64,000 nucleotides of DNA from Hippophae tibetana (GCA_037013495.1 CM072810.1:108972398-109036397); one strand, 5' to 3'. Positions 37,286-49,883 are shown, counted from the stretch's first letter. Notes: generated from the letters alone by a model not told the origin. Program-made: numbers and translations.

Positions 37286-39192
37286 TCACGTGAGTGGAGG
37301 ATGAAGTATCAGGGGAATTGGAGTGAACTCCTCTTTCACTATGACTGACCCTTTCATCTGAGTGAGAGGACTCAGACTGCTTCTTTTGCTAACAGGTCCC
37401 ACTCCTTGTGTTATCTTGCCAGCCACCGGAGCATAAATTCCAGTAGCCGAACCAACATTTGATGGCTCTGCCTGAGCTGTTGTCGCCATAGTCGTGGTTG
37501 AAATTGCTGCATAATCTGGTGGAGATACCCATACTCCTCCCATGACTACAAATTGTGTTTGTGCAGCATTACTATTGTTGTGAATAGCTGAACTTGGTCT
37601 TCTGGTGTGCAAACGATATTTCTGTATATACAGATTGAAATTGACTAACAATCAGAGACAAATAATATATACAATCTAAAACTGATAATAACATAGGACA
37701 AAACTATATATTTCTACTACACTAAGTAGCAAAATTTCCCTTAAAACCTAATGTTTACCAAAAGAAGCCAATACTCAATGGTGTCCTGAGTGAAAGAACA
37801 AAATGTAATTTCTAACTGAAAATACCTCAAATCAAAAGTTTGTGAGGCTTTAAGTTAAAAAGTACCAAAATTATACGGCCTATATGAATTAAGTAAGGTT
37901 ATATATGATTCATGTACATGATTTTCTGACTATTTTTTACCAAATTTCCGTAAGGAAAAAGTATTTCAACACCGTTATCTTTAGATCCATATATTTGATG
38001 GGTAACACAATTTTTACGACAAAAAACATATCAAGAAATATATATAATAAAAATGAAACATTAATTTCATTAGAACACAAATATACCTGCAAATGGCTTT
38101 TGACTTCATCATTTGTAAGCCCATCAACCTTCATTAGCTCTCTAATTTGTTTTGGAGTAGCAGCTGAACAAAACGAACAAAACTTTATTTCATTAGAAAT
38201 TCAATAAAATTATAATTTTAAAATTCATAGTAAATGAAATCTAAAAAATAATAACAATACAAAAGTAAAAAATCATACCATGAGAACCACCCAACTGTTG
38301 AAGGGCATTCAAGAATCTCCGATGCAACTCCTGCGACCAATTTCTTCTCTGTTTTCTCTTAGACTGACTTTCTTTTTCTTCTTTTTTAACACTACCATCA
38401 TTTCCTTCACTTACCGTTCCGACCGACGAACTCGTCGCCGGAGCTGAAACAGGTGCTTTATTAGCAACGGGCTCATTTGTCTTTCCAACACTTTTTTCTC
38501 TTTTAAAAGGCTGAAAAGCACCACCATTTTTCTTCAAATCCACTGTCGCTTTTTTGGGCATTTCCTATAAACAACAACCATTTCAAAAATAAAAATCAGA
38601 AGGCAACTAAAACGCTTTTCATTTTCCTTCTACGCTTTTGAAAGTTTCATTATATACCTCTTTGACAGGTGGATCTGGGTTTGGATTCCATAGCTGAACA
38701 GATCTAAGCCAGTCTGATTTCTTTTTATCAACAACGTTCTCCTCCTCTTTAGGCTTGTTTGAATGTTCTTCATCATCTTCTTCGTCAATTTCAGAAGATG
38801 AAGTTCTTTTCATGGGAATAAATTCCTCAAATACATGTTCTTCACTAGAAGTCTGTTCAGAGCACTCAGACTGTCCTTGTAAATACTCAACTGTATTCCC
38901 AGATAGTTGTTGGTTACATCTCTCAATAGCTGAAAACAAAAACAAATCCAACAACAGAAAAGAAGACAAAATTAAAACTACTCATCCAAAATCAAGGTCT
39001 AAAAAAATCAGGGGAAAAAAATCAAGAAGCTAAAAATCGAAGAATAGTGTATAAACCTTGAGTCACAAGCTCTAAGCTTAATGGTAGTTCTTTCTGGAAA
39101 ACTTGAATCTTCATTCTTTCTACCTCTAGAGCTTCCACAAACTCACGCAGTCCCAACCCAGAGCTACCCTGCATTTTCTCTGTATAATCCAT
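37286..39192 (-). CDS. HHO: HRS1/HHO (NIGT1)-type GARP transcription repressor, five exons
   Basis: This is a nuclear DNA-binding protein of the GARP/G2-like family. Known members repress nitrate-uptake and phosphate-starvation genes. Exons by splice sites and phase: 39057-39192, 38658-38929, 38279-38564, 38087-38163 and 37286-37621, giving 368 residues. The N-terminus ([15 protein letters not shown], then [20 protein letters not shown]) is the family's conserved helical dimerisation region. Residues 100-125 are acidic. Residues about 205-265 form the Myb-like DNA-binding domain: [16 protein letters not shown], then [20 protein letters not shown] and the SHLQKYRLH signature. The C-terminus is Ser/Thr-rich and ends near IPLILHPPL, close to but not a classical LxLxL EAR motif. 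I chose the ATG at 39192 because it starts the conserved MDY..KM motif; an in-frame ATG at 39321 would add 43 basic, poorly conserved residues. No defects are seen. Identity to HHO2/HHO3 rather than other members rests on synteny with MED25. Confidence 0.92.
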
Positions 39193-39600
39193 ACTTGTTT
39201 TCTTTTTACCCCTTTTAGTTTGACACTTTTTTGAATCTGGGTTTTTGCTATTTTTCGTTTTGAATGAAACGAGAGAAAGAAATAGGTTATGATTATAAGG
39301 AGGAAGGTTTTGTTTGTCCAAGCATAGATAGATCCGAACAAATGGAGCTTATATGTTTCTCATTAGACGAATATGGGATCTAACTAGAATCAGAAAACGG
39401 AATAATCTTGGAGACCAAGCAATACCCAACAAATTATTTTTCCTTTTTATTTCATTTTTTCCTTTAATTTATTTTTATTAAAAAAAAAGGCTAAAGAGAG
39501 ATAGAGATTGTTTTTAGAAGTGAATTTTGATATATGTGTACACGACGAAGGCGAAGGCAAAGAAATGGGAGAATATATATTATTTAAAATTTATTATGTA
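39193..39600 (-). promoter_or_regulatory. HHO 5' UTR and promoter region
   Basis: The region directly upstream of the HHO start. A short upstream ATG at 39321 is in frame with the gene. On the minus strand an AATAATATATATTCTCCC stretch at about 39568-39585 could serve as a TATA box. Purine- and pyrimidine-rich tracts follow. Transcription start cannot be fixed from sequence alone. Confidence 0.35.
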
Positions 39601-42600
39601 TTAATATGATATATAGTAAAATATAAAGGATACAAGTAAAAAAAGATCAATTTAAAATAAAACAATAAATATATTTAATTTATAAAAATAAAATAATCTT
39701 AAACTAATTTTTTTTATATTATTTATAAAATATGTAGTAATATAATACTTTAAATTAATAGAAATATAATATTAATATAATAATTTAAAAAATATATAAA
39801 TATTTAATAATTACTTATAAATATAGTTAACTTAATTAGTTGGAGTTAGAACGACAAATAACTTATAAAACAAAAATTGGGGGAGAGAAATGGATGCCGA
39901 GGTCGCGGCGTCGCGTACAAAAACGAATCTCTGATTGGATTTTATTAAATTTTAAATTGATGAAGTAATAAAAATATCTATTTTCTTATATTGAAAAGAT
40001 ACATAGTGGGCCTAGGAGAGGTTGGGGGTTGAATATTCGAGGGTAATATTTTTGATTCTCTTTCTCTATTTTCTATAGGCTGGCTGATTACATCATCAAC
40101 CACCCTTCAACCTTCATTATTTATTATTATTATTATTATTTCTTCAGATAAGATCAATGACTCTTTCTCCAGAAAATAAAAAAAAAATTGTTTTTATAAA
40201 TATTTAGTTTTAGTTTTTAATTATTTTTGTTATTCTTATTCTTTTCTTTCATCCGAATATACCTGATGTTCTAAGAGTGATAGAATCTGATGAGTGTAGA
40301 CACGCATGGTTTGCTTGCGTATGATTAGATGTGGCTTTTAGCATTCTCCAAGAGCCAGTCAAATTTTTTTCTCTCTGGTTCCTAATGCACTCGGTCTAAA
40401 TTTTACTGTCTATGATTGGTTAGGGTCACATGAATTCGAACGCGCGTGTTGGGAAATAAAACCTAAAAGACTCAGACTTGTGGCACGTCTTATGTAGTGG
40501 AGCCCACAAGTTCTAGCGGAATCGAGAATATGCATTCTTGGATTCTTTGAAAAGAAATTGGGATTATCTATATATAGTTAAGGTCTAGAGAAAAGAGGAT
40601 GGATTTTGTGATCAATAATGCTATATATATCACACCTTTTTGTTTATGCTTAGTGTACATCGTATTTTATAATTGGTAAAAATATTATAGGATGAACTCA
40701 ATTATTATGAAAATAATTTTTTTATAGTAGATATTTAAATAAAATATATTAAATGAGTTAAATTTTATTCTAATTAAAAACAAAATAAAAGATATTTTTC
40801 AATATATACTTATCTATCAATTTATAAGTTTTTTTAAGTGACTTTTTAAATTATCTCAATAATTTTTTTTTATGTTTTAAATTATTTTGAAAACAATTAT
40901 TAGGGACAAAAGAGAATAATTTTAAAAAAATGACACATGATTAAAAATTATCATCAATCTTCCCTAGGTTTTTATTCAAATATCATAAGCATACATGCAT
41001 GTTTTATTTTGATTCCATCATCCCTCCCTGTTTATATAGCATATCCAATTCAATTTCCTTTCGTCATAATCACTTGTTATTTTATTTTTATATTTTTAAG
41101 TGTTATATTTAAAAATAATTCAAAATAAAGATAGCATGAATTAATTAATTTAAAAAATTCCTAAAAACATTGATATTTATGATAAATATGAGAATGATAA
41201 TTGATAATTATCCTATCAAGTAATGTAGTGCTAGCGACAACCTTAAGTCATATTCTAATAAGATTGTTATACTATAAAAAATGTTTGGATTAAAATTTAT
41301 TATTAATTATTTTATAAATTTAAAATTATATCATTTTTATTATTTTAAGTAATTTATTTTAAAAAAATTACCTAAAATTTTAAATTCCAACCAATAGGTA
41401 AACACAAACATAACACAATACAACAAAACAAACCTAATACAAAAAAATGATACACAAAACAATTGCAAAACCTAATCTAATATATGTTTATGCAAAAATT
41501 GAATCATATTTTATTTAAATTTCTTTCTTTAACTAATCTATCAAATATTATGAGTGTGTTTGATTGATTGATAAATATATTTATTTTATAATCTTGTGAT
41601 TATATTTTCATATAAATTCTTCTTAAGATATCATCTTTCCTATATAAAGAACATAATACTCTATATTTCAATTAACTACAATCGTTTTATTTTTTTAATT
41701 GCTTTTGTGCTCTTTCTAAAATTGTTATACAAAAAATGAATCATATTTTATTTAATTTTTTTTAGTTAATCTATCAAATATTGTGTAATATATTTGATTA
41801 TTTGACAAACATTATATGTGTGATAATAATTATTTGATTTAGTTATTTAATTTTAAGAAAAATATCTTTATTAAACTTATACTTTAATTATTGTTCTAAG
41901 GTTGTTAGATAATTTAAATTAAGTAACTTATTTTTGAATCCTTTACATAAGATTTTTCATTATTAAATTTGTTCTCAAATACATTTTCTACTTGTATCAT
42001 TGTACTTAACTTTTCAAATACTGGTTGAATGAGTTAAATTGCTCTTATGACTCAAGTTTAACAAAATATTGATCTAGATCCATATACTTATTTTGTGTAG
42101 ATGGTGAAAGAAGTGACGACTTGTAAGTAAATTATTTTTACTTGGAGGTATTATATGTGACATGTATTTTAAGTCCTATCATTGTTATTGAATATTAATT
42201 TTATTGATGGATAGTTAGGTGGTCTAGTATATCGATTTTTTTTTCTTTTATATCATTGTTGTAACTTAGGTTATTTACATTTAAAATATAATATATCAGG
42301 TTCTTATTTATTTTTATTTTTTATTTTTTATATATAATTATATGTTTCATCATTTGTGATTTTTTTTAATTAATAATAATTCAAAAAAATACATATTTAT
42401 TCTCTCTAGTTAATTAGATTGATAGTTTTAAATTTTTATTAGAAAAGTATGGTCATAAGATAGTTAAAAATTTATAAATTGTTATTTACAATTAAGAAAA
42501 AAATAAATAAAAATAGAGTATCAATATAATACACATTTTAAATCAAAATAAAAGTATTGATTTATTAGTTATTGGAGTATTGATGATGACAAAATTGAAT

Positions 42601-42927
42601 ATAAGATTTAAAGTTATTTTAATTTTAATTATAAAATATATTATTTTAATCTTTTTAACTATTTGATATAATATTAAATATTTTATTCTCTCAAAAATAT
42701 TTACGAATTCTTATGAAGAAGATAATGGGCTAGAGCCCGTTGATTATTTGTTATGAAAGTATGGTTCTTGAGGTTAGGACGGGGAAAAATAAAAAATACC
42801 TCTAAAGTTTAAGGAATCTTTAGAAATATCCTTCAGGTTTTAAAAAAATTCAAAAATACTCTTGAAAATATAACGGAAGTTAAATTTAACACTTATCAAA
42901 AATACCCCTAAGGTTTATATAAAAAAA
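39601..42927. other. AT-rich intergenic DNA, no gene seen
   Basis: No convincing gene. A GC-richer patch (39890-39935, GATGCCGAGGTCGCGGCGTC) and a moderately complex patch at 40260-40620 stand out from the A/T background but have no open frame. An ATT microsatellite lies at about 40113-40141. At 42795 and 42892 the words AAAATACCTCTAAAGTTTA and AAAATACCCCTAAGGTTTA repeat just before the viral insert. Confidence 0.55.
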
Positions 42928-43880
42928 ATGGAAGAAGAAATAAATCAAGAAATATTAGATATAGAAACATAAGATATTTGAGGATGTTTTTCACAGAAAA
43001 TGATAATAAGTAAATTTTTTTTGAAGAAATTCAAAAAGCAAAATTAAATCTTAAAGAAAGAGATGGATTTAAAGACCCATCATTTTTATTAAGAAAAATA
43101 TTTCCTAAAAAAAATATAATCTATTATGGTATAAGTAATAAAGATATGAGTATTAAAATTACAGATAGAAAAAGAAGGTATAACATACCATTAATTGATA
43201 AAGAAACTATATTAAACAAATTATCAAAAATTCCTAGTAAGGATAAAGAAAAAATTGGATACATCCATTTAGGATGAATCCAAATACTAATAAAATCTCA
43301 TTTTAGAGAAGGAATAAATACACCAATAAAAATAGCATTTTTAGACAACAAAATAATAAATAGACAAGATGCTTTATTAGGAATGATCCATGGAAATTTA
43401 GGATACTAAAAACTAAAGTTTACAACATATCCTAGATTTGCTATAAATACACAAGATACAAATTTAAACCAAGTATTAAGTCTAGCTTATGAATTCGAAA
43501 GAGAAGATTTAATGAAAGAAAGAAATCATCTATTTTCAATACATTATCTAGTGGCATATTCTTTAACAAATAGTCATAATAGTTCAAGATATTGACAAAA
43601 TGAATTCATAGAAATAGATAAAACTTTTAAGAAATTTGGACAAATAATAAAACCGAAAATACTAACAGACTTTGAAAAACCAGAAGAATGGAAATTAGAT
43701 ATTAAAGAAAAACCCTTAATAACATGAAGAAGTAATAAAACTAATATCATACCAAGATTTACTTTTAAAGATTATCATGAAGGAGAAACTTCTAATCAAG
43801 AAGTTAAAAAACTAGAAAATGAAGTTAAAATAATGAAAGAATTAGTTCATGATTGCATATTAGGAAAAAACCATGTTTAA
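42928..43880 (+). pseudogene. Pararetrovirus movement protein remnant
   Basis: It resembles the 30K-superfamily cell-to-cell movement proteins of caulimovirids. Visible words are KIGYIHLG, KSHFREGINTPIKIAFLD, DALLGMIHGNLGY and LKFTTYPRFAINTQDTNLN. The ATG at 42928 is followed by a stop at 42970-42972 in its frame, and the main body lies in another frame. Within the body, in-frame stops fall at 43275 (TGA), 43407 (TAA), 43593 (TGA) and 43725 (TGA). The frame closes at 43878-43880. At least five breaks make it non-functional. Confidence 0.85.
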
Positions 43881-43932
43881 AGAAAAAAAATAAAAAAATA
43901 TACATTTAGAAATAAATGGAAGCCTAGTAGGT

Positions 43933-44247
43933 GTGAAAAAAAATCAAGCAATATTATTTGAAACTATACAATTATTAACAGAGGAAATGAATCTAGTCAA
44001 GGAATCAAACACAAAATATTTAAAAGAAATAATAGATATACAAGGAGAACTATTAAAGGAAATAAAAGAGTATGGTTATAATAAACTACAACAAAATATG
44101 GATAAAGAATTTTCAGAATTAAGAAAAGATGTATACAATCTAAAAATAGATCATAAATACGATCCCTTAGAAGGATTAAAAGAAGAACCACCAAGGAAAT
44201 CAGATTCTTTGATTCCTAAAAATGAGAAAAGTAAAAATGAGGAATAA
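43933..44247 (+). CDS. Small coiled-coil protein of the pararetrovirus (VAP-like position)
   Basis: This open frame of about 104 codons lies between movement and coat protein genes. Its N-terminal two-thirds is heptad-like and rich in Leu, Ile, Glu and Lys (LFETIQLLTEEMNLVKESN, ELLKEIKEYGYNKLQQNMDK). The C-terminus is basic and Pro-containing. In caulimoviruses a virion-associated coiled-coil protein with a basic Pro-rich tail occupies this place, so I infer that role. There is no ATG at the left end (the frame opens at GTG 43933; the first ATG is 43987), and an ATG at 43916 in another frame runs straight into a stop, so the start is probably damaged. Confidence 0.6.
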   Translation: MKKNQAILFETIQLLTEEMNLVKESNTKYLKEIIDIQGELLKEIKEYGYNKLQQNMDKEFSELRKDVYNLKIDHKYDPLEGLKEEPPRKSDSLIPKNEKSKNEE

Positions 44248-44309
44248 TCTAAGAATAAAGAAATAATTCCAAATTAATGGAATATAGAAAGAAATTAGAA
44301 AAATAATTT

Positions 44310-45798
44310 ATGAACCCTAAAAATAGGGATATAGAAGCATTGGACAAATTATTGACATTAACCAATGAAGAAATAAAAGAACATTATATTGGAAAACTTT
44401 GTACTAACAAAGAAGAAGATGATATGACAATAATCAGTGAAACTGATTCAGAACCAGAAAACATGACCCCAAAAGGTCATATGAAACCAATTTCATTATC
44501 AGTCCCTTATCAAGAAGAAACATCTGACCCACATAAGGAGGAAAGAAATAGACAAAGATCAAAACAACCTGATACTATATATAGAATAAGACAACCACCT
44601 AAAATGGAGGAAGGGTTGCATTGGGGAACTAGAGGTAGTATTCCACCAGAGTTTAAACTTCATGATAATTATAAATCTAAAATTTTAAATTTAGATTGTA
44701 TAAGAGATAGAAAAAAAGTTTTAGATGAATGGTCTAGTGGAATGAGCGTTCTCATACAAACTTCTCCAACTACCCAAACAAATCCTTCAACTTGTAGAGT
44801 GTTATAACACATAAAATGATAGGAAATGTAAAAGTTTGGTTTTCAAACTTAACATTAACAGATCAACAATATTTATTAATGCAAGGAAATGCTTCCACAG
44901 GAAGAGAATACTTAGATACAATAATAAATGAAATATACAAAGAATTTATTGGGGAAGATAAAGGAAGGACTATCACTGAATCCAGTGAAAATGAAATCAA
45001 TGAAGCTAAATGTCATCTAACAAATATGGAAATTTATAACATGTGTTATATAGATTCTTTTATTTGTGAATATGAAATGTATTACCATAAATTACCATCC
45101 TCTATTCAAACAATCTATAAAGAAATGTTTTTTCAAAAATTACCTGGAACATTATATAAAACTTTAACAGAAAATTGGGAACAAAGAAATAGAGAAACTA
45201 TACCAGATACTCTAGGAGGAAGAATAAAAAGTCTTAGAGATTGGATCATTATAAAATGCCAAGAAAGAAAAAAATATAAACAAATAAGAGGAAACGATAA
45301 GATTTGTTGTGATACAAGAGATTTTAGAATACCAGGAAAATATGGATGCAATATAAAATCTTATAAATAAAAATATAAAAAATATAACAGATTTAAAAAA
45401 TATAAATTCAGAAAATAGAATTTCCAAAAATATAAAAAAAGATTAAATAAAGAAAACTACAAGAAAAGATATTTTAGAAGAAAGGTTTATAAACCTTCTG
45501 AAAAAAAGAATTATTGCCCTTCAGGAAAGAAAAAATGCAGATGTTGGATCCGTAATGAGGAAGGACATTATGCAAATGAATGTCCAAATAAACTTCACAT
45601 AAAAAAGAATTTAAAAAGGAATTTTCACAGAAAGTAAAAATCTTAGAAGAAGCCTTCAAAATGGAATTAGAACCAATTGAGGAATCTGATATAGATGATA
45701 CTTACAGTATTTATCTATTAGAAGAAACTGAAGAAGAAATAACTGACTCAGAATATGAACATTCAGATCATGAATATTCTTCATTAGAAAATGAATGA
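44310..45798 (+). pseudogene. Pararetrovirus coat protein remnant with damaged zinc knuckle
   Basis: The N-terminal part is acidic and open from 44310 to 44807. The frame then changes near 44800, and the conserved capsid core is open from 44816 to 45370 (VKVWFSNLTLTDQQYLLMQG, YKEMFFQKLPGTLYKTLTEN). After a Lys-rich stretch with stops comes a zinc knuckle at 45530-45595 reading [14 protein letters not shown], in which the second Cys of CX2CX4HX4C is Arg. Another frame change near 45600 leads to the acidic C-terminal tail, which ends at a TGA (45796-45798) overlapping the start of the next gene by 8 bases. The order acidic, core, knuckle, acidic tail is typical of caulimovirid coat proteins. 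Confidence 0.82.
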
Positions 45799-47821
45799 TT
45801 TGTATAGTATTATAAATCCAAATAGTACTTATATTAAAGTAGGACTAAAATTTAAAGGTTATAACACTTATCATTTACATGCATATATAGCTACAGGAGC
45901 TAGTATGTGTGTAGCCAGTAGATATGTATTTCCAGAGGACAATTGGAAACAAGCACCTAAAGATTTGATTGTAAAAATTGCTAATAATACTACAATAAAA
46001 CTTAATCAAGTATTAAAAGATACCGATATAATAATAGGAGGAGAAAACTTTCATATTCCTACAATATATCAACAAGAAACAGGTGTAGACTTGTTAATAG
46101 GAAATAATTTCTTAAATTTATATCAACCTTTCACACAACATTCTGACAAAATAAGCCTTACAACTTTAGAAGGAGATACAATATATGTCTCTAAAGTAAG
46201 AAAAGCTCTAACTGACTCTAACCCAATTTTTATGCAACAACATAAAAAGCGAAAACGTGGTGAGATAGAAGACCAACAAAAATAGAAACTCTGTTTAGAA
46301 AATATTTCATTAGATATAGAAGGAAAAAAAACTCTTTTCTCAATAAAATACAGGAAGATAAAGCTCTAACATGCATTAAAAGACTATTAAAAATAATCAG
46401 TTCAGAAAATCCTTTGGATCCAAAAATAAATAAAACTAAAACAAGAGTCAAAATAGAATTAAGAGATCCTAACAAAGTCATAAGAGTAAAACCAATTATT
46501 TATACTCCAGAAGACAAGATTGAATTTGGAAAACAAATTGAAGAACTTTTGGAATTAAAAGTCATAATACCAAGTAATTCACCTCACTATAGTCTAACAT
46601 TTTTAGTTGAAAAAGAAGCTGAAAAAAGAAGAGGAAAAAAGAGAATGGTAATAAACTTCAAAGCATTAAATAAAGAAACCATTGATAATGGATACTTCAT
46701 TCCAAAAAAGGAAGAACTACTATCATTAATAAAAGGAAAGAAATATTTCTCAAGTTTTGATTGCAAAAGTGGATTTTGGAAAATAAGATTAGATGAAGAA
46801 TCCCAAAAATTAACAGCATTCAGTTGCCCCCAAGGACAATTCCAATGGACGGTTATACCATTTGGATTAAAACAAGCTCTAGGTATTTTTCAAAGATATA
46901 TGGATAATATTTTTTAAAAATTACAAGATATTTGTTGTGTTTACATATATGATATTTTGGTTTTCAGTAATGAATTAAATAAACATTATTTGGATATTAT
47001 CAATATATTACAAGAATGTAGAAAAGAAGACATTGTATTCTCTGAAAAGAAAGCAGTACTTGCTCAACAAAAAATCAAATACTTAGGGTTGGATATTGAA
47101 GATGGAAAACATAATCTACAACCTCATATACTAAATAATATTCAAGGTTTTCCTAGTAAATTAAAAGATAAAAACCAATTATAAAGATTTTTAGGATGCT
47201 TAACATATGCAGAACCCTATATCAAGAAACTTGCAGAAATGAGAAAATCGTTACAAGCAAAAATGAAAAAAGATCATGTCTGGAAATGGACAGAAAAAGA
47301 TACTCTATATATGGATAAAGTAAAAGCAAAAATAAAAAATTTACCAACTTTATACCATCCAGGACCAGATGATAAAATGATAATTGAAACAGATGCTTCA
47401 CAAGAATATTGGGGAGCAGTCCTTAAAGCAAGAGTAGATGACAAATATGAATATCTTTGTAGATAAACATCAGGGTCTTTCCAAGGGACAAAATTAAATT
47501 ATCATAGTAATGAAAAAGAATACTTAGATACAGTAATAAGGTATTAAGAAATTTGCAATATATGTTATAAGTTCTAGATGCATTATTAGAACAAATAACA
47601 AGGATTTTGATTATTTCTTAAGAACTAATATTGCAGGAGATTATAAACAAAGAAGACTAATCAGATGGCAACAATGGTTCAACCATTACAATTTTGATGT
47701 TGAATATCTTCCAGGACATAAAAATAGCTTAGTTGATGCTCTTACCAGAGAATTAGCACCTCTAACTATTTTTATAATTGTAGAAATGGAACATCTTGAT
47801 ATTAAGATCAAGATAAAATAA
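45791..47821 (+). pseudogene. Pararetrovirus protease-reverse transcriptase-RNase H remnant
   Basis: The protease region is open at 45791-46285; its active-site loop reads IATGAS, with Ala where the family has the catalytic Asp. The reverse transcriptase region (about 46290-47180) shows GKKRMVINFKALNK, YFSSFDCKSGFWKIRL and FSCPQGQFQWTVIPFGLKQA. The metal-binding box reads VYIYDILVFS, with Tyr in place of the first Asp. Stops lie at 46915-46917 and 47182-47184. RNase H begins with IIETDASQEYWGAVLKA, is cut by a stop at 47464, and continues in another frame to VEYLPGHKNSLVDALTREL and a TAA at 47819-47821. There is no integrase, as expected for pararetroviruses. Polymerase function is lost in at least four independent ways. 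Confidence 0.88.
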
Positions 47822-49196
47822 ATGGAGATAAAAATCCTACATGAACAACTCGAGTTGCTATATCTCGAGAAATCTCTTAAAGAGACAGGAATAAAACAGG
47901 AAGAACTTAATTGTTCAAAACAACCTCTAGAGAGCAGAACCTCAAATGAGGAATCTCTGTTAAAAAAAGAAGAACCTAACAGTTCACAAAAAACTTCTAA
48001 ACTCAATTGGGCAGATGAAGCAGAAAAAAGTTTATGTGGTCTATAATGACATAAAACTAGGAATTTATAACAACTTGGTAGAAGCTAGCAAATCTATTCT
48101 AGGAATTAGTGGAGTAACTCATAGAGCCTTCACCAACAGAATAGAAGCTGAAGGTACTTATGCCAACTACAAAACACCAAAACTAATAACTCCAGAGGAG
48201 ATAGTAAGAAATTATTCTCTAGTACTACAACAACAACCAACAACTCCAAGCAGATTGATAAATCTTGGAAAAATAGCAAGACCTATAATGCTATTTAGAG
48301 AAACATCTACACCAGAGACATCAAAAATAACAAAACATTCAGTATTATTCAGGGAGACATCTCCTAGAACTACGCCAGTCATTGAAGATGAAAAAGACCA
48401 ATACAGAAACCTCAACAAACCACAATTGTTAAATCTCTATAATTTAGCCAGAAAATCTACCCAAGAATATATTGAAGATATGAAATTCTATACTACAGAT
48501 AAGGAATTTCCTACAGGTAGTAAATTCAATATATTGGAAGAAGATGATCCAATTTTTGTGTATAAAGCATTTCATGCAAGATTAATAGAAAATATATATC
48601 CAGGAATTAATTTAAGTGAAATAAATTATTTCCTAGAAAATTTTAAAAGAGCAATTAAGAATTTCAGAAGAAAAATTAAAGTAGGTGATAAACCTGTTTA
48701 TCTCAGATTTTTTAGTTCATTAATGGACTGGAATGAGGAAGAAAGTATTAGTCCCTACCACTTCATCAAGATAGGGATTTCCAACACAAACAGAGAGGTT
48801 CCCAAACCAAGGGCACTTCAAGAAAAAGAATTCAACACAGAAGAACTCTGTGTATTAAGAGGAAAAATATTAAGCCAAATTTACTATGAACTCAGAAAGA
48901 TCGACAATTCTACTGAGATTAAAGTAAATTATTCAACTAGTAAAGTTATTATCATTTCTCACAGCAGCATGGCTCTGTCAGAAGAAGATGGTGAAAAAAT
49001 CACCAAATATGAAACCAATTTTAATTGCAATAACCTAGAGATTGGTCAAGAAACCAGGAAGATATTTTGCTTTTATGCCAGAAAAGCCACCAAAGACCAT
49101 AGATGCATTCTCTGCATCAAAGATCGAGAAGATGAAGATGTGTTATCATCAACGTCATCAAAGGAACCGTCGGCAGAAAATGACAAAGAAGAATAA
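47822..49196 (+). pseudogene. Pararetrovirus transactivator/viroplasmin, one frame offset, otherwise open
   Basis: An ATG at 47822 abuts the polymerase stop (TAAATG). It opens a 74-codon leucine- and glutamate-rich N-terminus (ILHEQLELLYLEKSLKETG) that closes at 48044-48046. A second frame overlapping it from 48015 stays open for 393 codons to 49196. This larger part begins with a viroplasmin module (VYVVYNDIKLGIYNNLVEA, GVTHRAFTNRIEAEGTYANY), related in fold to the N-terminal domain of RNase H1. It continues with the transactivator core (NLKIF-type helix region, FRRKIKVGDKPVYLRFFSSL) and ends with a Cys-containing, acidic tail (HRCILCIKDREDEDV). In caulimoviruses this protein allows re-initiation of translation on polycistronic RNA and forms inclusion bodies. 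It is the least damaged gene of the insert. Either a single indel near 48030 separates the two pieces, or the 393-codon frame is the whole protein. Confidence 0.8.
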
Positions 49197-49339
49197 GAAA
49201 AGAAGTTGTCGGTAGAAGACTACAAAAGAAATAAAGATGTAGACCCCACATCTTAGTCGGCAGCATATGCCAAGGAAAAAAGTAATGGTTATCCTTTAAA
49301 AAGGAAAAGGAGATGAATTATTAAAGTAAGGGTAAAATA

Positions 49340-49600
49340 ATAATTTTAGTTTTGTAAACAGGGATTCCTTATTCTATAAAAAGAACCCTTATTATCATAA
49401 CAAGACACACAGAAAATCCAGAGCTCTCTACTCTGAAACACTCTAGCAAAGAAAACCTCTCTATCTAGAAATCCTAAAACCAATAATGTTGTACCCAATA
49501 ACTATGAGCGACTAAGCACCCCTTTCAAGGTTCTTAGTTAGCCTTAAATTGTAATAATTATTATATTTTGAATAAAATAGAGTTCTATTACTCTTCTCCA
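49340..49600 (+). promoter_or_regulatory. Pararetrovirus pregenomic promoter and poly(A) signal
   Basis: A TATA box TATAAAAAG begins at 49375 downstream of the transactivator gene, where caulimovirids keep their 35S-type promoter. Expected transcription start is near 49405. An AATAAA lies at 49571-49576, about 170 nt downstream, matching the habit of these viruses of passing the poly(A) signal once in the leader. Activity in the plant cannot be judged from sequence. Confidence 0.6.
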
Positions 49601-49883
49601 GTAAGTCAACTATTAGACACCATTCATGTACGGATGCAGAAAGCTCACCATTACCATAAGGGTGTTGAGGTGTGAGCGAAGCTAAGACATAACAGGTGTA
49701 ACAAAAGAAGACGAACAGAAGGGAAAACCGTGGTAGACACATTAAATTCAGGTATGATAATTATAGATTTAAGCTAATTAAGGATCTTCAATGTTGAAAT
49801 ATTCGCTTACAAACAAGGTATAATATCTTTAAAACAGGAAAATAAGATTTATTTTTAGAAATAAACAATTAAAATAATACTCT

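Noticed and set aside
39193-39321. Upstream in-frame ATG for the HHO gene
   Set aside because: It would add 43 basic residues not typical of the family; the conserved MDY..KM start at 39192 fits better.
43275-43727. TGA codons as evidence of a variant genetic code or stop readthrough
   Set aside because: The same region also has TAA stops, frameshifts and changed catalytic residues; ordinary decay explains it.
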